Assembly: GCA_965261695.1 (NCBI GenBank)
Contig: OZ253474.1
Coordinates: 1,116,001-1,180,000 of the forward strand
DNA from: Bin5 sp965261695
Lineage (GTDB): Bacteria; Chloroflexota; Anaerolineae; Caldilineales; Caldilineaceae
Direction: 5' to 3'
DNA: 64,000 bases
The notes under the pieces are model-generated. The model did no database searches. It saw nothing but the letters and a program-made list of their open reading frames with translations, and was not told where the DNA came from. The position numbers were made by a program, and so were the translations under genes. Below are positions 25,955-34,261 of the stretch, piece after piece; position 1 is the first letter of the stretch, and the number at the start of each line of letters is the position of its first letter.

Positions 25955-26965
25955 ATGACGATTGACACACCAACCGACCTCGATATCCCCACGCTTGACG
26001 AAATACGCGCGACCCGCCGTCGCATCGATCCCTACATTGTGCGTACGCCTGTTTGGCGCTGGCAGAGCAGAACGGTGGCGGGCGCGCTGGGGGCCGACTC
26101 CGAGGTCTGGCTGAAACTGGAGCTGTTTCAGAAGACCGGCACGTTCAAGCCGCGCGGCGCCGTAAACGGCCTGCTGCAGCTGAGCGAGGCCGACAGGGAG
26201 CGCGGCGTCACCGCGGTCAGCGCCGGCAACCATGCGATTGCCGTCGCCTACGCCGCTCAGCTTTTCGGCGCCAACGCCAAAGTTGTAATGCCCGCGTCCG
26301 CGCCCCGGTTTCGCGTGGAGAAGGCGCGCAGCTACGGCGCTGAAGTCGTGCTCGTCGCTGACGTATACCAGGGGTTTGCCGAGGTCGAGCGCATTCAGCA
26401 AGAGGAGGGACGCGCCTTCATTCACCCCTTCGAGGGCCGGGCGATCATCAGCGGCCAGGCCACCGTCGGCCTGGAACTGTGCGAGGACGCGCCCCCGCTG
26501 GATTTGCTGATCGTACCCGTCGGAGGCGGCGGCCTGGCCGCTGGCATTGCCGCCGCGGTGAAACAGTTGCAGCCCAGCTGCGCGATTGTTGGCGTCGAAC
26601 CGGAGGGCGCGGACACAATGCACCGCAGCTTCGCCACTGGCTCCCTTCAGGCGATTGAAAGCGTGCAGACCATCGCCACCAGCCTGGGCGCGCCGGCGAC
26701 ACAGCCCTACAGCTTCAGCCTGTGCCGTCATTTCCTTGACGACGTCGTGCTCGTCAGCGATGAAGAGATGATTTGCGGCATACGGCTTCTCTTCCACGAG
26801 ATGAAGCTCGCGGTCGAGCCTGCCTGCGCCGCCTCGACCGCGGCGCTGCTCGGCCCTCTGCGCGAGCAGGCCATAGGCAAGCGCGTCGGGCTGATCCTGT
26901 GCGGCTCGAATATCGGCGTGGAAACATTTAACGAGTTGATAGGTCAGGCCGAGGCGGATGATTGA
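25955..26965 (+). CDS. Threonine/serine dehydratase-like PLP enzyme
   Basis: 336 residues of fold-type II PLP enzymes. The PLP lysine lies in KTGTFKPRGAVNGLL, the substrate loop is VSAGNHAIAVAYAAQ, and the phosphate-binding glycine loop is PVGGGGLAAGIAAAVK. There is no C-terminal ACT domain, so it resembles catabolic dehydratases or serine racemase-like enzymes more than biosynthetic IlvA. ATG at 25955 is the chosen start (an upstream in-frame GTG at 25853 would overlap hisB). Its last codons overlap the DHOD-like gene. Confidence 0.85.
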   Translation: MTIDTPTDLDIPTLDEIRATRRRIDPYIVRTPVWRWQSRTVAGALGADSEVWLKLELFQKTGTFKPRGAVNGLLQLSEADRERGVTAVSAGNHAIAVAYAAQLFGANAKVVMPASAPRFRVEKARSYGAEVVLVADVYQGFAEVERIQQEEGRAFIHPFEGRAIISGQATVGLELCEDAPPLDLLIVPVGGGGLAAGIAAAVKQLQPSCAIVGVEPEGADTMHRSFATGSLQAIESVQTIATSLGAPATQPYSFSLCRHFLDDVVLVSDEEMICGIRLLFHEMKLAVEPACAASTAALLGPLREQAIGKRVGLILCGSNIGVETFNELIGQAEADD

Positions 26966-27797
26966 GCTAGCGCCCGTCCACAAACTCGGTCTGCCCCTGG
27001 ATAGTCCCGTGATGCTGGCGGCTGGCAGTATCGGCTACGGTGAAGCGCGGCATCGGCAGATGGAGCCGGACCGCTTCGGCGCGGTGGTTGTCGGGCCGTT
27101 CACCCGCCGCAGCCGGGCAGGCAATCAACCGCCCCGACTGGCCGAGACCGTCGGCGGATTTGTGCGCCGTGTGTCGTTGCAGAATCGGGGCGTGTCGGCG
27201 GCGGCGAGAAAGTTCGCTCATCTCTGGCCCCGCATCGGCTGTCCGGTTGTCGCTCAGATCGCGGACAACGAACCGACCGAGGCCGCGGCCACGGTACGAC
27301 GGCTCTCCGCCGCCGACGGCATCGAGGGATTCGAGCTCCTCTGCCTGCCGCTGGCCAGCGAGGCCCAGATCGCCAAGTTGCTGGAGGTCTTGCTTTGGGA
27401 GTCGGATCTGCCGGTGTTGGTCAAACTGCCACTGGCGCGGGCGGCTGCGCTGGCGCCCGTCACGGTCACGGCCGGAGCGGTCGGAGTCGTAGTAGGCAGC
27501 CCGCCGACCGGAGCGGCAGTTCGTCCAGACGGTCAGACGCTCACTGGTGAGACGTTCGGGCCGGGGGTCTTTCCCGCGATGCTGGCCGCCCTGCTGGAGG
27601 TGAAAGCGCTGAACCTGCCAGCCTCCTTGATCGCCTGCGGCGGCATCCACACGCGCGAACAGGCCCGCCACGCACTGGCCGCCGGCGCCGATGCCCTGCA
27701 ACTCGACAGCCTCGTCTGGATCGAACCGGCCGCGGCGACGGCGCTGGCAACGGAGTTGGCAGGTGGGCCTCAGGCGCATTCAGGTGATGGCGGATGA
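26958..27797 (+). CDS. Dihydroorotate dehydrogenase-like TIM-barrel protein
   Basis: 279 residues. SPVMLAAGSIGYGEA near the start is close to the DHODH N-terminal motif NPVxLAAGxxGYG, and LIACGGIHTREQARHALAAGADALQLDS resembles the C-terminal phosphate-binding GGI...G-A region of FMN barrels. However, the NxSCPN-type active-site segment is replaced (GFELLCLPLA), so it is probably a DHOD paralogue with another substrate or a degenerate enzyme. It overlaps the dehydratase gene by 8 bp and is followed by an ATGA-overlapping membrane protein gene, so the three are co-transcribed. Confidence 0.6.
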   Translation: MIELAPVHKLGLPLDSPVMLAAGSIGYGEARHRQMEPDRFGAVVVGPFTRRSRAGNQPPRLAETVGGFVRRVSLQNRGVSAAARKFAHLWPRIGCPVVAQIADNEPTEAAATVRRLSAADGIEGFELLCLPLASEAQIAKLLEVLLWESDLPVLVKLPLARAAALAPVTVTAGAVGVVVGSPPTGAAVRPDGQTLTGETFGPGVFPAMLAALLEVKALNLPASLIACGGIHTREQARHALAAGADALQLDSLVWIEPAAATALATELAGGPQAHSGDGG

Positions 27798-28258
27798 GCC
27801 GGCGCCAGTTCGCCGCTGCTTTCCTCCCATTCTTCCTCGCATTTCGCCTCGTCTACATTCCCACTAGCATTCTCAGCCACACCGGCCACGGCCTGCCCTG
27901 GTTGAACGCCGCGCTGGGTTGCGCGGCCACATTGGGCGCAGAATGGCTGACCCGGCGCTTGGCAGGCGATCCAGCGTTGCGCGAGCGACAGCGGGCGCTT
28001 GTCGTCGTGATCCTGGCGCTGATGACGCTCGGTTTCTTCCCTGAAGAGGCGCCGATCGGGTTGATCCTGTGGGCCGGCGGCGGCGCGGCCTGGGGCGTCG
28101 CCACGCGCGGATTTGAGATACGTTCGACGCCCGCGCTCACGGTAGTCGGCGCTGCCGCGTGCGGCGCGCTGCTGGGCGCGGCCGGACTGTTCGGGCCGGG
28201 CAGTTGGTTGGCGGCGGCGGCGCTGGGAGCGGGGTTGTGGGGTGGTCGAGGCCATTGA
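27794..28258 (+). CDS. Small membrane protein, unknown function
   Basis: 154 residues with about four hydrophobic segments (FAAAFLPFFLAFRLVYI, ALVVVILALMTLGFF, a Gly/Ala-rich segment around GLILWAGGGAAWGVA, and a C-terminal Ala/Gly-rich helix). The start ATG overlaps the DHOD-like gene stop (ATGA), showing translational coupling. I recognise no family. The composition is strongly Ala/Gly/Leu-rich. Confidence 0.6.
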   Translation: MSRRQFAAAFLPFFLAFRLVYIPTSILSHTGHGLPWLNAALGCAATLGAEWLTRRLAGDPALRERQRALVVVILALMTLGFFPEEAPIGLILWAGGGAAWGVATRGFEIRSTPALTVVGAAACGALLGAAGLFGPGSWLAAAALGAGLWGGRGH

Positions 28259-28374
28259 TTGGCGGGCGCAGTTCGCGACAAGGCAATCCCAAGGGCCGCC
28301 AACCGGCGGAGAAGCTAGCTTGGCCTCAACTGGAATGCGTTCACTCAATACGGAATCTGTGAAAAGGATCCAAG

Positions 28375-28395
28375 TATATTATACTGAATATCAGT
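28375..28395 (+). promoter_or_regulatory. Promoter -10 and operator-like palindrome of the Phd/PIN operon
   Basis: TATATT/TATACT candidates for a -10 at 28375-28385 overlap the inverted repeat ACTGA-ATA-TCAGT (28383-28395). A palindrome over the promoter just upstream of an antitoxin gene fits autorepression by the antitoxin (inference). The region is markedly A+T-rich against its surroundings. Confidence 0.4.
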
Positions 28396-28430
28396 GTATT
28401 GCAATTGCCAAGAATAGGAGGGTCAGAGGC

Positions 28431-28760
28431 ATGAGCACAGAAGTACAAGTCGCCATCGGACAGGTAAAACGGGATATATCTGAACTGGTCAATCGCGTCG
28501 CTTACGGAGGAGAGAGGGTCATCCTCACTTCCAGAGGAAAACCCAAAGCCGTTCTCGTGAGTCTGGACGACTTGGAACAGCTGCGAGAGCGACAAAAAGG
28601 GCAGAGACGATCTGAATGGCAAGAGTGGCTGGAAAGAAGCGCTCGCATTAATCAGGTCATCCTGGCTGAAACGGGTGGTGTATACCCAGATACCGATCAG
28701 TTACTGGATGCCGCGAGAGAAGACCTGGAGGAGCGAAGTGCCATCGCCGGTGATAATTGA
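28431..28760 (+). CDS. Phd/YefM-type antitoxin
   Basis: 109 residues. The N-terminal domain VAIGQVKRDISELVNRVAYGGERVILTSRGKPKAVLVSLDDLEQL is the canonical Phd/YefM DNA-binding fold; the C-terminal tail is the probable toxin-wrapping part. The ATG at 28431 has AGGAGG upstream. The following PIN-domain gene starts inside its last codons (23-bp overlap), the standard arrangement for a type II toxin-antitoxin operon. Lower G+C than the neighbouring core genes hints at horizontal acquisition. Confidence 0.88.
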   Translation: MSTEVQVAIGQVKRDISELVNRVAYGGERVILTSRGKPKAVLVSLDDLEQLRERQKGQRRSEWQEWLERSARINQVILAETGGVYPDTDQLLDAAREDLEERSAIAGDN

Positions 28761-29163
28761 CGCGAGTTTCACACTAAAGATGCTCTTGCCAAGCAGTTTG
28801 CAGCCTACGCTCCAGGCACAGATGAATGCTTGGCAAGGGAAAGAAACACCACTCTTTGTACCTACTTTGTGGCGTTACGAAGTCACATCCACACTTGCCA
28901 AATCGGTCCACTTTCTGCAGCTCACAGCGGAGACTGCCAACATGCTGCTTGATTTGGCGCTCGACTTGGACATCTCAGTCGTTGCGCCAGAAGAGTCACT
29001 CTGTAAGAATGCGCTTCGTTGGACCTATCGGCTGAAACGCGCAAGTGCCTACGACAGCTTTTATCTTGCCTTAGCCGAGAGTCTCAACGCAGAGTTTTGG
29101 ACTGCAGATCGAAAGCTGGCAAATGCCGTAGACAAAGATTGGATTCATTACGCAGGCACGTGA
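28738..29163 (+). CDS. PIN-domain ribonuclease toxin (VapC type)
   Basis: 141 residues from a GTG at 28738 preceded by GGAGGAG. The PIN acidic residues are visible: D in VIIDASFTLKMLL, E in LWRYEVTSTLAKS, D in SAYDSFYLALAESL and D in WTADRKLANAV. VapC-type toxins cleave tRNA or rRNA and are inhibited by the co-encoded antitoxin. Here a PIN toxin is paired with a Phd-type rather than VapB-type antitoxin, a known combination. The 23-bp overlap implies coupled translation. Confidence 0.87.
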   Translation: MPSPVIIDASFTLKMLLPSSLQPTLQAQMNAWQGKETPLFVPTLWRYEVTSTLAKSVHFLQLTAETANMLLDLALDLDISVVAPEESLCKNALRWTYRLKRASAYDSFYLALAESLNAEFWTADRKLANAVDKDWIHYAGT

Positions 29164-29406
29164 ATTTCCTGAGAATTACATATCTTTCATAGATATGGCG
29201 TTGTAAGGAGGGTCGACTTTGAGACCCTCAGACGTGTTTCTCGCTAAATGGTCATACTGCAACTGAGCCAGGAACCATCTCACAAAATGAAGTCCTGTTC
29301 TGGAAACTTGATCTACCCTGGTCAAAGTTCTCCTGACTAGGTCAATAGGGTCCCTTCTGATGCGCCCCCCCGCGGTCATTGAGAATCTCTGAGGACGCGG
29401 CCGCTG

Positions 29407-30261
29407 TCAATATGTCGCTATGTTGAGCACTGCCCGTTCTTCCGGCGTCAGCGCCGCGATCTGCGCCTCGCTCATGCCACGGAAATGCGTATTGGGAGGA
29501 ATGCCCGCCTCCAACCCCCACATGCGCAACTCCTCTGCCGTCATCGTCGCCTGCGTCTCCGGCGGCATATAGCGGTAGGAATCGTTGAACCCTTTGATCC
29601 ACCAACGCTGGAAATAGAATATCAGCGAATAGCGCGGTCTGTCGCTGCGGTTGATGCCGCCGGAATGCCAGAGCGCGCTATCCCACATGACCACCGAACC
29701 GGCCGGCGCCTCGGCGATGAGCCAGCCCGGCGGCAACTCATCCGGCTCCTCCGGCGGGACTTGCAGCGACTGGTGCGTGCCGGGCCAGAGATACGGCCCG
29801 CCGGTCTCGCGTGTGAACTCCTCGATCGCCCAGACGGACTGAATCGCCATCGGGAAATGCCTGCCGCCGACGAACGGCCTGACCGTAAAGTCGGCCCAGT
29901 CGGCATGGAGATTGCCGCCGTACTTCTGGTGATCCTTGGCGCCGGAGGGCAGCGGCGTGCGGATTGTCACATTGTGGCAGAACATATCTTCGCCGAGCAC
30001 GCGACGGGCGACCTCAGCCATGGCGGGATAACGCACGGGCATGCTGCGGAAGTGTGGATGCTTGGCCTGGGCGTTGAACGCCATGCGCAGATTCTCGCTC
30101 TGCAAGCCGTACTTGCGGCCAACCGTCTCCTCGGATGCCAGCGTCTCCTTGATAGCCTGTTTCGTCGCTTCGATTTCCCTTGCCGGCAGTATATTTTCCA
30201 GAATCGTGTATCCATCCCGCTCCAGTTCGCCCGCATGCCGATCGATATCGAAAGTTGTCAT
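29407..30261 (-). CDS. Phytanoyl-CoA dioxygenase family (PhyH) Fe(II)/2-oxoglutarate oxygenase
   Basis: 284 residues. The iron-binding HxD is in GGNLHADWADFTVRP, and the distal His plus 2-oxoglutarate Arg are in SALWHSGGINRSDRPRYSLIF. The N-terminus has the typical DGYTILENILPAREIEATKQAI. Bacterial PhyH-like enzymes hydroxylate varied small molecules, so the substrate is unknown. The ATG at 30261 follows GAAAGGAG, rejecting a longer start at 30402. It is isolated, next to the repeat-rich island. Confidence 0.85.
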   Translation of the reverse strand: MTTFDIDRHAGELERDGYTILENILPAREIEATKQAIKETLASEETVGRKYGLQSENLRMAFNAQAKHPHFRSMPVRYPAMAEVARRVLGEDMFCHNVTIRTPLPSGAKDHQKYGGNLHADWADFTVRPFVGGRHFPMAIQSVWAIEEFTRETGGPYLWPGTHQSLQVPPEEPDELPPGWLIAEAPAGSVVMWDSALWHSGGINRSDRPRYSLIFYFQRWWIKGFNDSYRYMPPETQATMTAEELRMWGLEAGIPPNTHFRGMSEAQIAALTPEERAVLNIATY

Positions 30262-30445
30262 TGGAGCTCCTTTCTGATTGCGCCATCCTGTCCCGCCAAT
30301 CGGACGGAGGCTTCCGCGACTGGTTGAACGCCTCGATTGCGGTCGCGGTCGTCGGTGCCTAAAATCGGTACGGCCTGGCAATTCCGCAAAGGGCCTCGTC
30401 ACAATCGGACACCCATTATGCTATCACAGGAAGCTACATTGACTA

Positions 30446-30495
30446 ACCAACCCGAGTTCGGGGCTAGAGGAGGCAGCAAGAGAGCCATATCGATG
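30446..30495. repeat. IS982 terminal fragment (second copy of the end at 32165-32225)
   Basis: AACCCGAGTTCGG followed by GGCAGCAAGAGAGCCAT resembles the IS982 end at 32168-32210 (AACCCAAGTTCGG ... GGCAAGAGAGCCAT), in the same orientation. Only about 60 bp is recognisable and no transposase remains here. Confidence 0.55.
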
Positions 30496-30511
30496 TCGGA
30501 GAGATGGACAG

Positions 30512-30571
30512 GTGTTTGCGAGTGTTTACGAGCGTTTGCGTGGGTTTGGGAGTGTTTTCAGGCGTTTATAG
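30512..30571. repeat. Six degenerate 10-bp direct repeats with phased T-tracts
   Basis: Units GTGTTTGCGA, GTGTTTACGA, GCGTTTGCGT, GGGTTTGGGA, GTGTTTTCAG and GCGTTTATAG follow one another without gaps. T-tracts recurring every 10 bp predict a curved helix. The rest of 30262-30845 contains no convincing gene; 30640-30760 is G-rich low-complexity sequence. Confidence 0.6.
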
Positions 30572-30845
30572 GGGGCGGGGCGTTTGAAGGGACGCTGGGA
30601 AGGCGTTTTTCTGATTTCCAGTTAATTGCATTGCGTATTAAAGGCGGTGGGGGGCCGGGAAGGCTGGAATCGGCGGGCGGGGGGGTGCGGAAGGGTGGAA
30701 AACAGGCTCTGACGGCGAGGGAAGAGCGCGAGTCGAGAGCGCCGCTGGTTGGAGGGGCGCAAGGGCGCAGGCTTAGCTGGTAATATGATATTTATTTTAT
30801 ATTTTGGTCAGCCGGGCGGACTGTGTCGGGCCGCGCCCGGCGACG

Positions 30846-31772
30846 CTATATGAATTTGTGGACCAGCCCGTCGTATTCGCCCGTGTAGGTGTCCTTCAAC
30901 TTGTCCAGAATCTGGTTGACCTGGCGCAGCTTGTCTTCGAGGACGGCGGCGGTGTCCGGGGCTGCGCCAGGGTCGGTGGGCGGGGGGCCGGGGTCGACGC
31001 CGGACGGGAGCTGGCTGAGGGCGAGGCCGGTGAGGGCGTCGCGCGCGGGCGCAGGCGGGCGTTCCAGTTCGGTCTTGGCCGCTTGCAGGTCGGTTCGCAT
31101 TGCAACGAGGTTTTTGAGCATGTCGCGCAGTGGGTACATGCTATAGACGTTGCAATAGACATCGCCTTTGAGGAATCTGAGGTAGTCCTGGGAGGGGCCG
31201 GCTTGTTGCTGGTAGCCGAAGCGACGGCGGCCGGACTCGGTGAGAACGGGCTGGGCGGAGGGTTTGGACTTGCCGTTTGACTGCGGCGGCGCGGGTGCGA
31301 TGGATATGAGACCCTGTTCGGCCAGAGATTCGAGCCGGTAGCGCTCCTGTTGGACGGAGAGTTCGGCGGCCGCGTCAAGAATCTCGAGGTCGCCGTGGGA
31401 GCCGCTGACTTCGGCGGCGGCGGCTTCGATTTCCTCGACGCGGACCAGCTCCATCTCGGCGTCGGCGGCGCGGTAGAGTTCGAGCAGGATTTTGGCGCCG
31501 CGGCAGATGGCGGCGTAGGCGGCCGGTTTCAGCGTCCCTTCTTGGACTTGGGTTATGCCATTTGTGACGGCCTGGATGACGGGCCGGAAGCGTTCGGGGA
31601 TGCGTTTGTCGGCGCGGGCGGCGGTGGATGAGTTTTCGCCGCCGAGTACGCGCCAGGCGCGGGTCTTTTCGGGGGCGCCGTGGGCGATGCAGTAGCCGTC
31701 GAGTTGCTCGTTGCCATTTCCGCGGCAGGGGGTGCCGTCTTTCTTTACGCCTTTGCAGGGTGGTGCAGCCAT
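30846..31772 (-). CDS. Unknown protein with N-terminal Cys/His zinc-type motif
   Basis: 308 residues. The N-terminus has CKGVKKDGTPC, then GYCIAHG, a C-x9-C-x13-C-x3-H pattern likely to bind zinc. It resembles short motifs seen at the start of phage, plasmid and transposon-associated proteins. A helical segment (RIPERFRPVIQAVTNGITQVQEGTLKPAAYAAICRGAKILLELYRAADAEMEL) and a Pro-rich region with a C-terminal coiled segment follow. The ATG at 31772 is preferred, with GAGG-type purines upstream; longer frames read into the tandem repeats. No enzyme motif is visible. It lies inside an island bounded by IS982 fragments. Confidence 0.6.
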   Translation of the reverse strand: MAAPPCKGVKKDGTPCRGNGNEQLDGYCIAHGAPEKTRAWRVLGGENSSTAARADKRIPERFRPVIQAVTNGITQVQEGTLKPAAYAAICRGAKILLELYRAADAEMELVRVEEIEAAAAEVSGSHGDLEILDAAAELSVQQERYRLESLAEQGLISIAPAPPQSNGKSKPSAQPVLTESGRRRFGYQQQAGPSQDYLRFLKGDVYCNVYSMYPLRDMLKNLVAMRTDLQAAKTELERPPAPARDALTGLALSQLPSGVDPGPPPTDPGAAPDTAAVLEDKLRQVNQILDKLKDTYTGEYDGLVHKFI

Positions 31773-31790
31773 TTCTTTCCTCACTTTGTG

Positions 31791-32063
31791 TTGTCGCCGC
31801 AGGCGCGCGGCAGGGCTTTTCCTGGTGCTACGAAACCAAAGTAGCACACTCTGAAATCTTTTGCTTTGGACAGGGAAGGCATTGTCGCCACGGGTGTGCG
31901 GCAAGACTTTTCCTGGCGCTAAAAAACCAAAGTAGCACACTCTGAAATCTTTTGCTTTGGACAGGGGACGAATTGTCGCCGCAGGCGTGCGGCAAGACTT
32001 TTCCTGGCGCTACGAAACCAGAGTCGCACATTCTGAAAACTCTTGCTTTGGACATGGAACAGA
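31791..32063. repeat. Three tandem 91-bp repeats upstream of the zinc-motif gene
   Basis: Units start TTGTCGCC at 31791, 31882 and 31973 (exact 91-bp period) and share CTTTTCCTGG, CACTCTGAAA and TTGCTTTGGACA blocks. Copy 1 contains a 7-bp inverted repeat GTGCTAC/GTAGCAC around GAAACCAAA. The 91-bp length is not a multiple of three, so this is not a coding repeat. There is no variable spacer as in CRISPR. 31773-32130 otherwise holds no gene. Confidence 0.85.
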
Positions 32064-32130
32064 TGCCCAAATGACCTGCTTTTGCAGGAGAAATTTGTGG
32101 CTGCGCGGGCGTCTTGGAGGGAACTACATC

Positions 32131-32842
32131 GTTAACCTGAATTCGGAGTCAGTGAGCACCTAATTTAACCCAAGTTCGGAGTCAGATAAGGGCCGGCAAG
32201 AGAGCCATTTCATTTTGAGTGAGATTGAGAGATGGCTTGCTGGCTTGCCAAGTGCAGCCAATCAGACCGGCGACGGGAGTGTCGATAAAGTTGGTCGTAC
32301 TGCGGTGACGGGTGTGTTCAATCTGTGAGATATTCTTGAGTTGGTCAACGATGGTTTCAATGACAAAGCGTTTACGCGTGAGCAGCTTGTCTTCAAGAAG
32401 GTCGAGTCGATTCTGCATGTTTTTGCCAATGGGCGTGTTCGGCAACGGGCGGGCTGCCGTCATCAATTGCAGTCCCCGTGCGAAGCGTTGCTCAAAGAGT
32501 GCTTGGGAGAGACTGACCAGAGCAGGGCATTCACTGCGCATAAGCTTGCAAACGTGCTGCGTATCGTAGGCCTTGAAATCGCGATAATGCGACTGGTGAA
32601 AGTGAATCAGAACCGTCATCACTTCACTCAAGCTCAAGCGAGGGGCCGGCCCTCGCTTGCGAGTCACTCCCAATTGCCTGGCATTCTCCCATGTAATCAA
32701 CCACTGACAGAAATCATCGACATGCCGAACAGATTGCGTATACTCATCACTGAGCACCTTCCTTTGATGGAGAATTCTTGTTGGCGAACTTCAATTCTGC
32801 CAGCTTGATAGGGCGCTCACTCAGTCCGAATTTAGGTTAACC
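32131..32842 (-). mobile_element. Internally deleted IS982-family element
   Basis: The left end (32131-32160, with a second similar end at 32165-32190) and the right end (32812-32842) carry related inverted repeats containing TTAACC...AATTCGGA. Between them lies only a shortened transposase frame. At ~710 bp it is well below the ~1 kb typical of IS982. The doubled left end suggests nested insertion or rearrangement. Confidence 0.7.
32182..32757 (-). pseudogene. IS982-family transposase, internal deletion removing the catalytic core
   Basis: 191 residues remain. The N-terminal part (VDDFCQWL, RLSLSEVMTVLIHFHQSHYRDFKAY) is joined at about residue 82 to the C-terminal part (ALFEQRFARGLQLMT, then RKRFVIETIVDQLKNISQIEHTRHRS). 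Full-length relatives have ~100 more residues in between with the D-D residues of the DDE triad; these are missing. The frame is still open, so a DNA-binding fragment could be made, but not an active transposase. Confidence 0.82.
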
Positions 32843-33055
32843 AGACAAATCCAGCCCTCCCTTGTCTCGACCCGACCGTACATGTCGAGACAGAAGCCCA
32901 GCCTGAAGGTATAGCTTGAATCTGCTGCAAAGCAGAAAAGGACTGGAGACGGCGCCGGAAAATGCGTTCTCGTGTTGTGAACTGCGTGAAGTGGATGTAG
33001 CGTAGCTGTTTGCGACCCGAATGCCGGTCCATGCCAGCGCGCAAAGTAGGATGCA

Positions 33056-34261
33056 CTACCCAGGCACAGGGAACAGCGCCAACTGGTGAGCCGGCTGACG
33101 CCCATCGAGGAGCACGTAAGGAGCTGCCTTCTGCGGTGAGGCCACGCCTAGCGCGCGCAGGGTCTTCAGATCGGTGAGGCGGCCCAGGCGGCGGGCGCGC
33201 AGGATGCGGTCGGCACTCTTCGGCCCGATGCCCGGTACGCGCAGCAACGTCTGTCTGTCGGCCTGGTTCAACTCCACCGGCGCGGCCCGCAGGTACAGGT
33301 CCGCCCAGGCCTGCTTCGGGTCCACGTCCAGACGTAGATTCTGATCCGCGCCGAAACCGATATCCTCCGTTTCCCAGTTGTAGTCGCGCAGCAGAAAGCT
33401 GGCCTGATAGAGCCGGTGCTGCCGTTTTGCGGAAGCGGGAGGCAGGTTCTCGAAAGGCGTGTCGGGCACCGGGAAGAAAGAGGAATAGTAGACCCGGCGC
33501 AGCCCGGCCTGTTGGTACAGCTTCTCGCTCAGCGAAATCAGCTCCAGATCGGTATCACCGGCCGCGCCCACGACAAATTGGGTGACGGACGAAGCCCGCA
33601 CGCGCTCCTCGCGCCGGATCTGCTCCGTCCACATGAGCCGTAGCAACAGCTCGTCCCAGAATTCCTTCTGCGGCGCCAGCTGCGCCAGCCGCCCCTGGGT
33701 CGCGCCCTCCAGATTCACCGAGACCCGGTCCGCCAGTTGCATCGCCCTGCGCACCTGCTCATACTCTGCGCCGGGCATGATCTTCAGGTGGATGAACCCT
33801 CCGTACTTCTGTTTCTTGCGCAGAATCTCGGCTGTGTCGATAATCTTATCTTGGGCCTTGACGCCGCCACCGATGATGCCGGAGGAGAGAAACAGGCCAT
33901 CGACCAGTCCGGCCTTCTGCATGCGCGTAAAGCCTTCGGCCATCTCAGCCGGCTGAAGTGTGAGGCGCTCTGTGCTGCTACGCCCGGCGCGAAACGCACA
34001 ATAGAAGCAGTTGCGTTCGCACGCCGTCGTCATCATCGTCCGCAGCACCGGTTTCGGCCCCCTGGGGGTCGTCACCTGGTAGATCGAGCGGCGCAGGGAG
34101 GCGGTATTGCGCTCCTGCCGCGTTGGCTTGGCTGGCGAAGGCGTAAAGCAGCTTGGGCGCGTCGGCTCAGCATGGGGCGCGTCGCCGGCCGCTTCAAAGC
34201 CGTTCAAATCTCCCATGCGGGCGATCTTTTCCAACGGTTCCAGGGCGATTGAGTAGTTCAT
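33056..34261 (-). CDS. Radical SAM DNA modification/repair-type protein with helix-hairpin-helix domain
   Basis: 401 residues. The radical SAM cluster motif CERNCFYC gives C81, C85 and C88. A GLFLSSGIIGG segment and a C-terminal helix-hairpin-helix (DRQTLLRVPGIGPKSADRILRARRLGRL) suggest DNA contact. This architecture matches the putative DNA modification/repair radical SAM family (rSAM linked to a uracil-DNA-glycosylase-like partner); no such partner is adjacent here. The start chosen is ATG at 34261, because the predicted transcription start falls on it; the ATG at 34267 would lie upstream of the mRNA. An SOS-type operator sits in its promoter, consistent with DNA-damage induction. Confidence 0.85.
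   Translation of the reverse strand: MNYSIALEPLEKIARMGDLNGFEAAGDAPHAEPTRPSCFTPSPAKPTRQERNTASLRRSIYQVTTPRGPKPVLRTMMTTACERNCFYCAFRAGRSSTERLTLQPAEMAEGFTRMQKAGLVDGLFLSSGIIGGGVKAQDKIIDTAEILRKKQKYGGFIHLKIMPGAEYEQVRRAMQLADRVSVNLEGATQGRLAQLAPQKEFWDELLLRLMWTEQIRREERVRASSVTQFVVGAAGDTDLELISLSEKLYQQAGLRRVYYSSFFPVPDTPFENLPPASAKRQHRLYQASFLLRDYNWETEDIGFGADQNLRLDVDPKQAWADLYLRAAPVELNQADRQTLLRVPGIGPKSADRILRARRLGRLTDLKTLRALGVASPQKAAPYVLLDGRQPAHQLALFPVPG

Noticed and set aside
29176..29379. 67-codon minus-strand frame between the PIN toxin and PhyH genes
   Set aside because: No motif, no convincing ribosome site and no neighbour coupling; left unannotated, though a small IS remnant cannot be excluded.
31791..32063. 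Repeat block considered as a CRISPR array
   Set aside because: Units are contiguous 91-bp copies with no unique spacers and no cas genes nearby.
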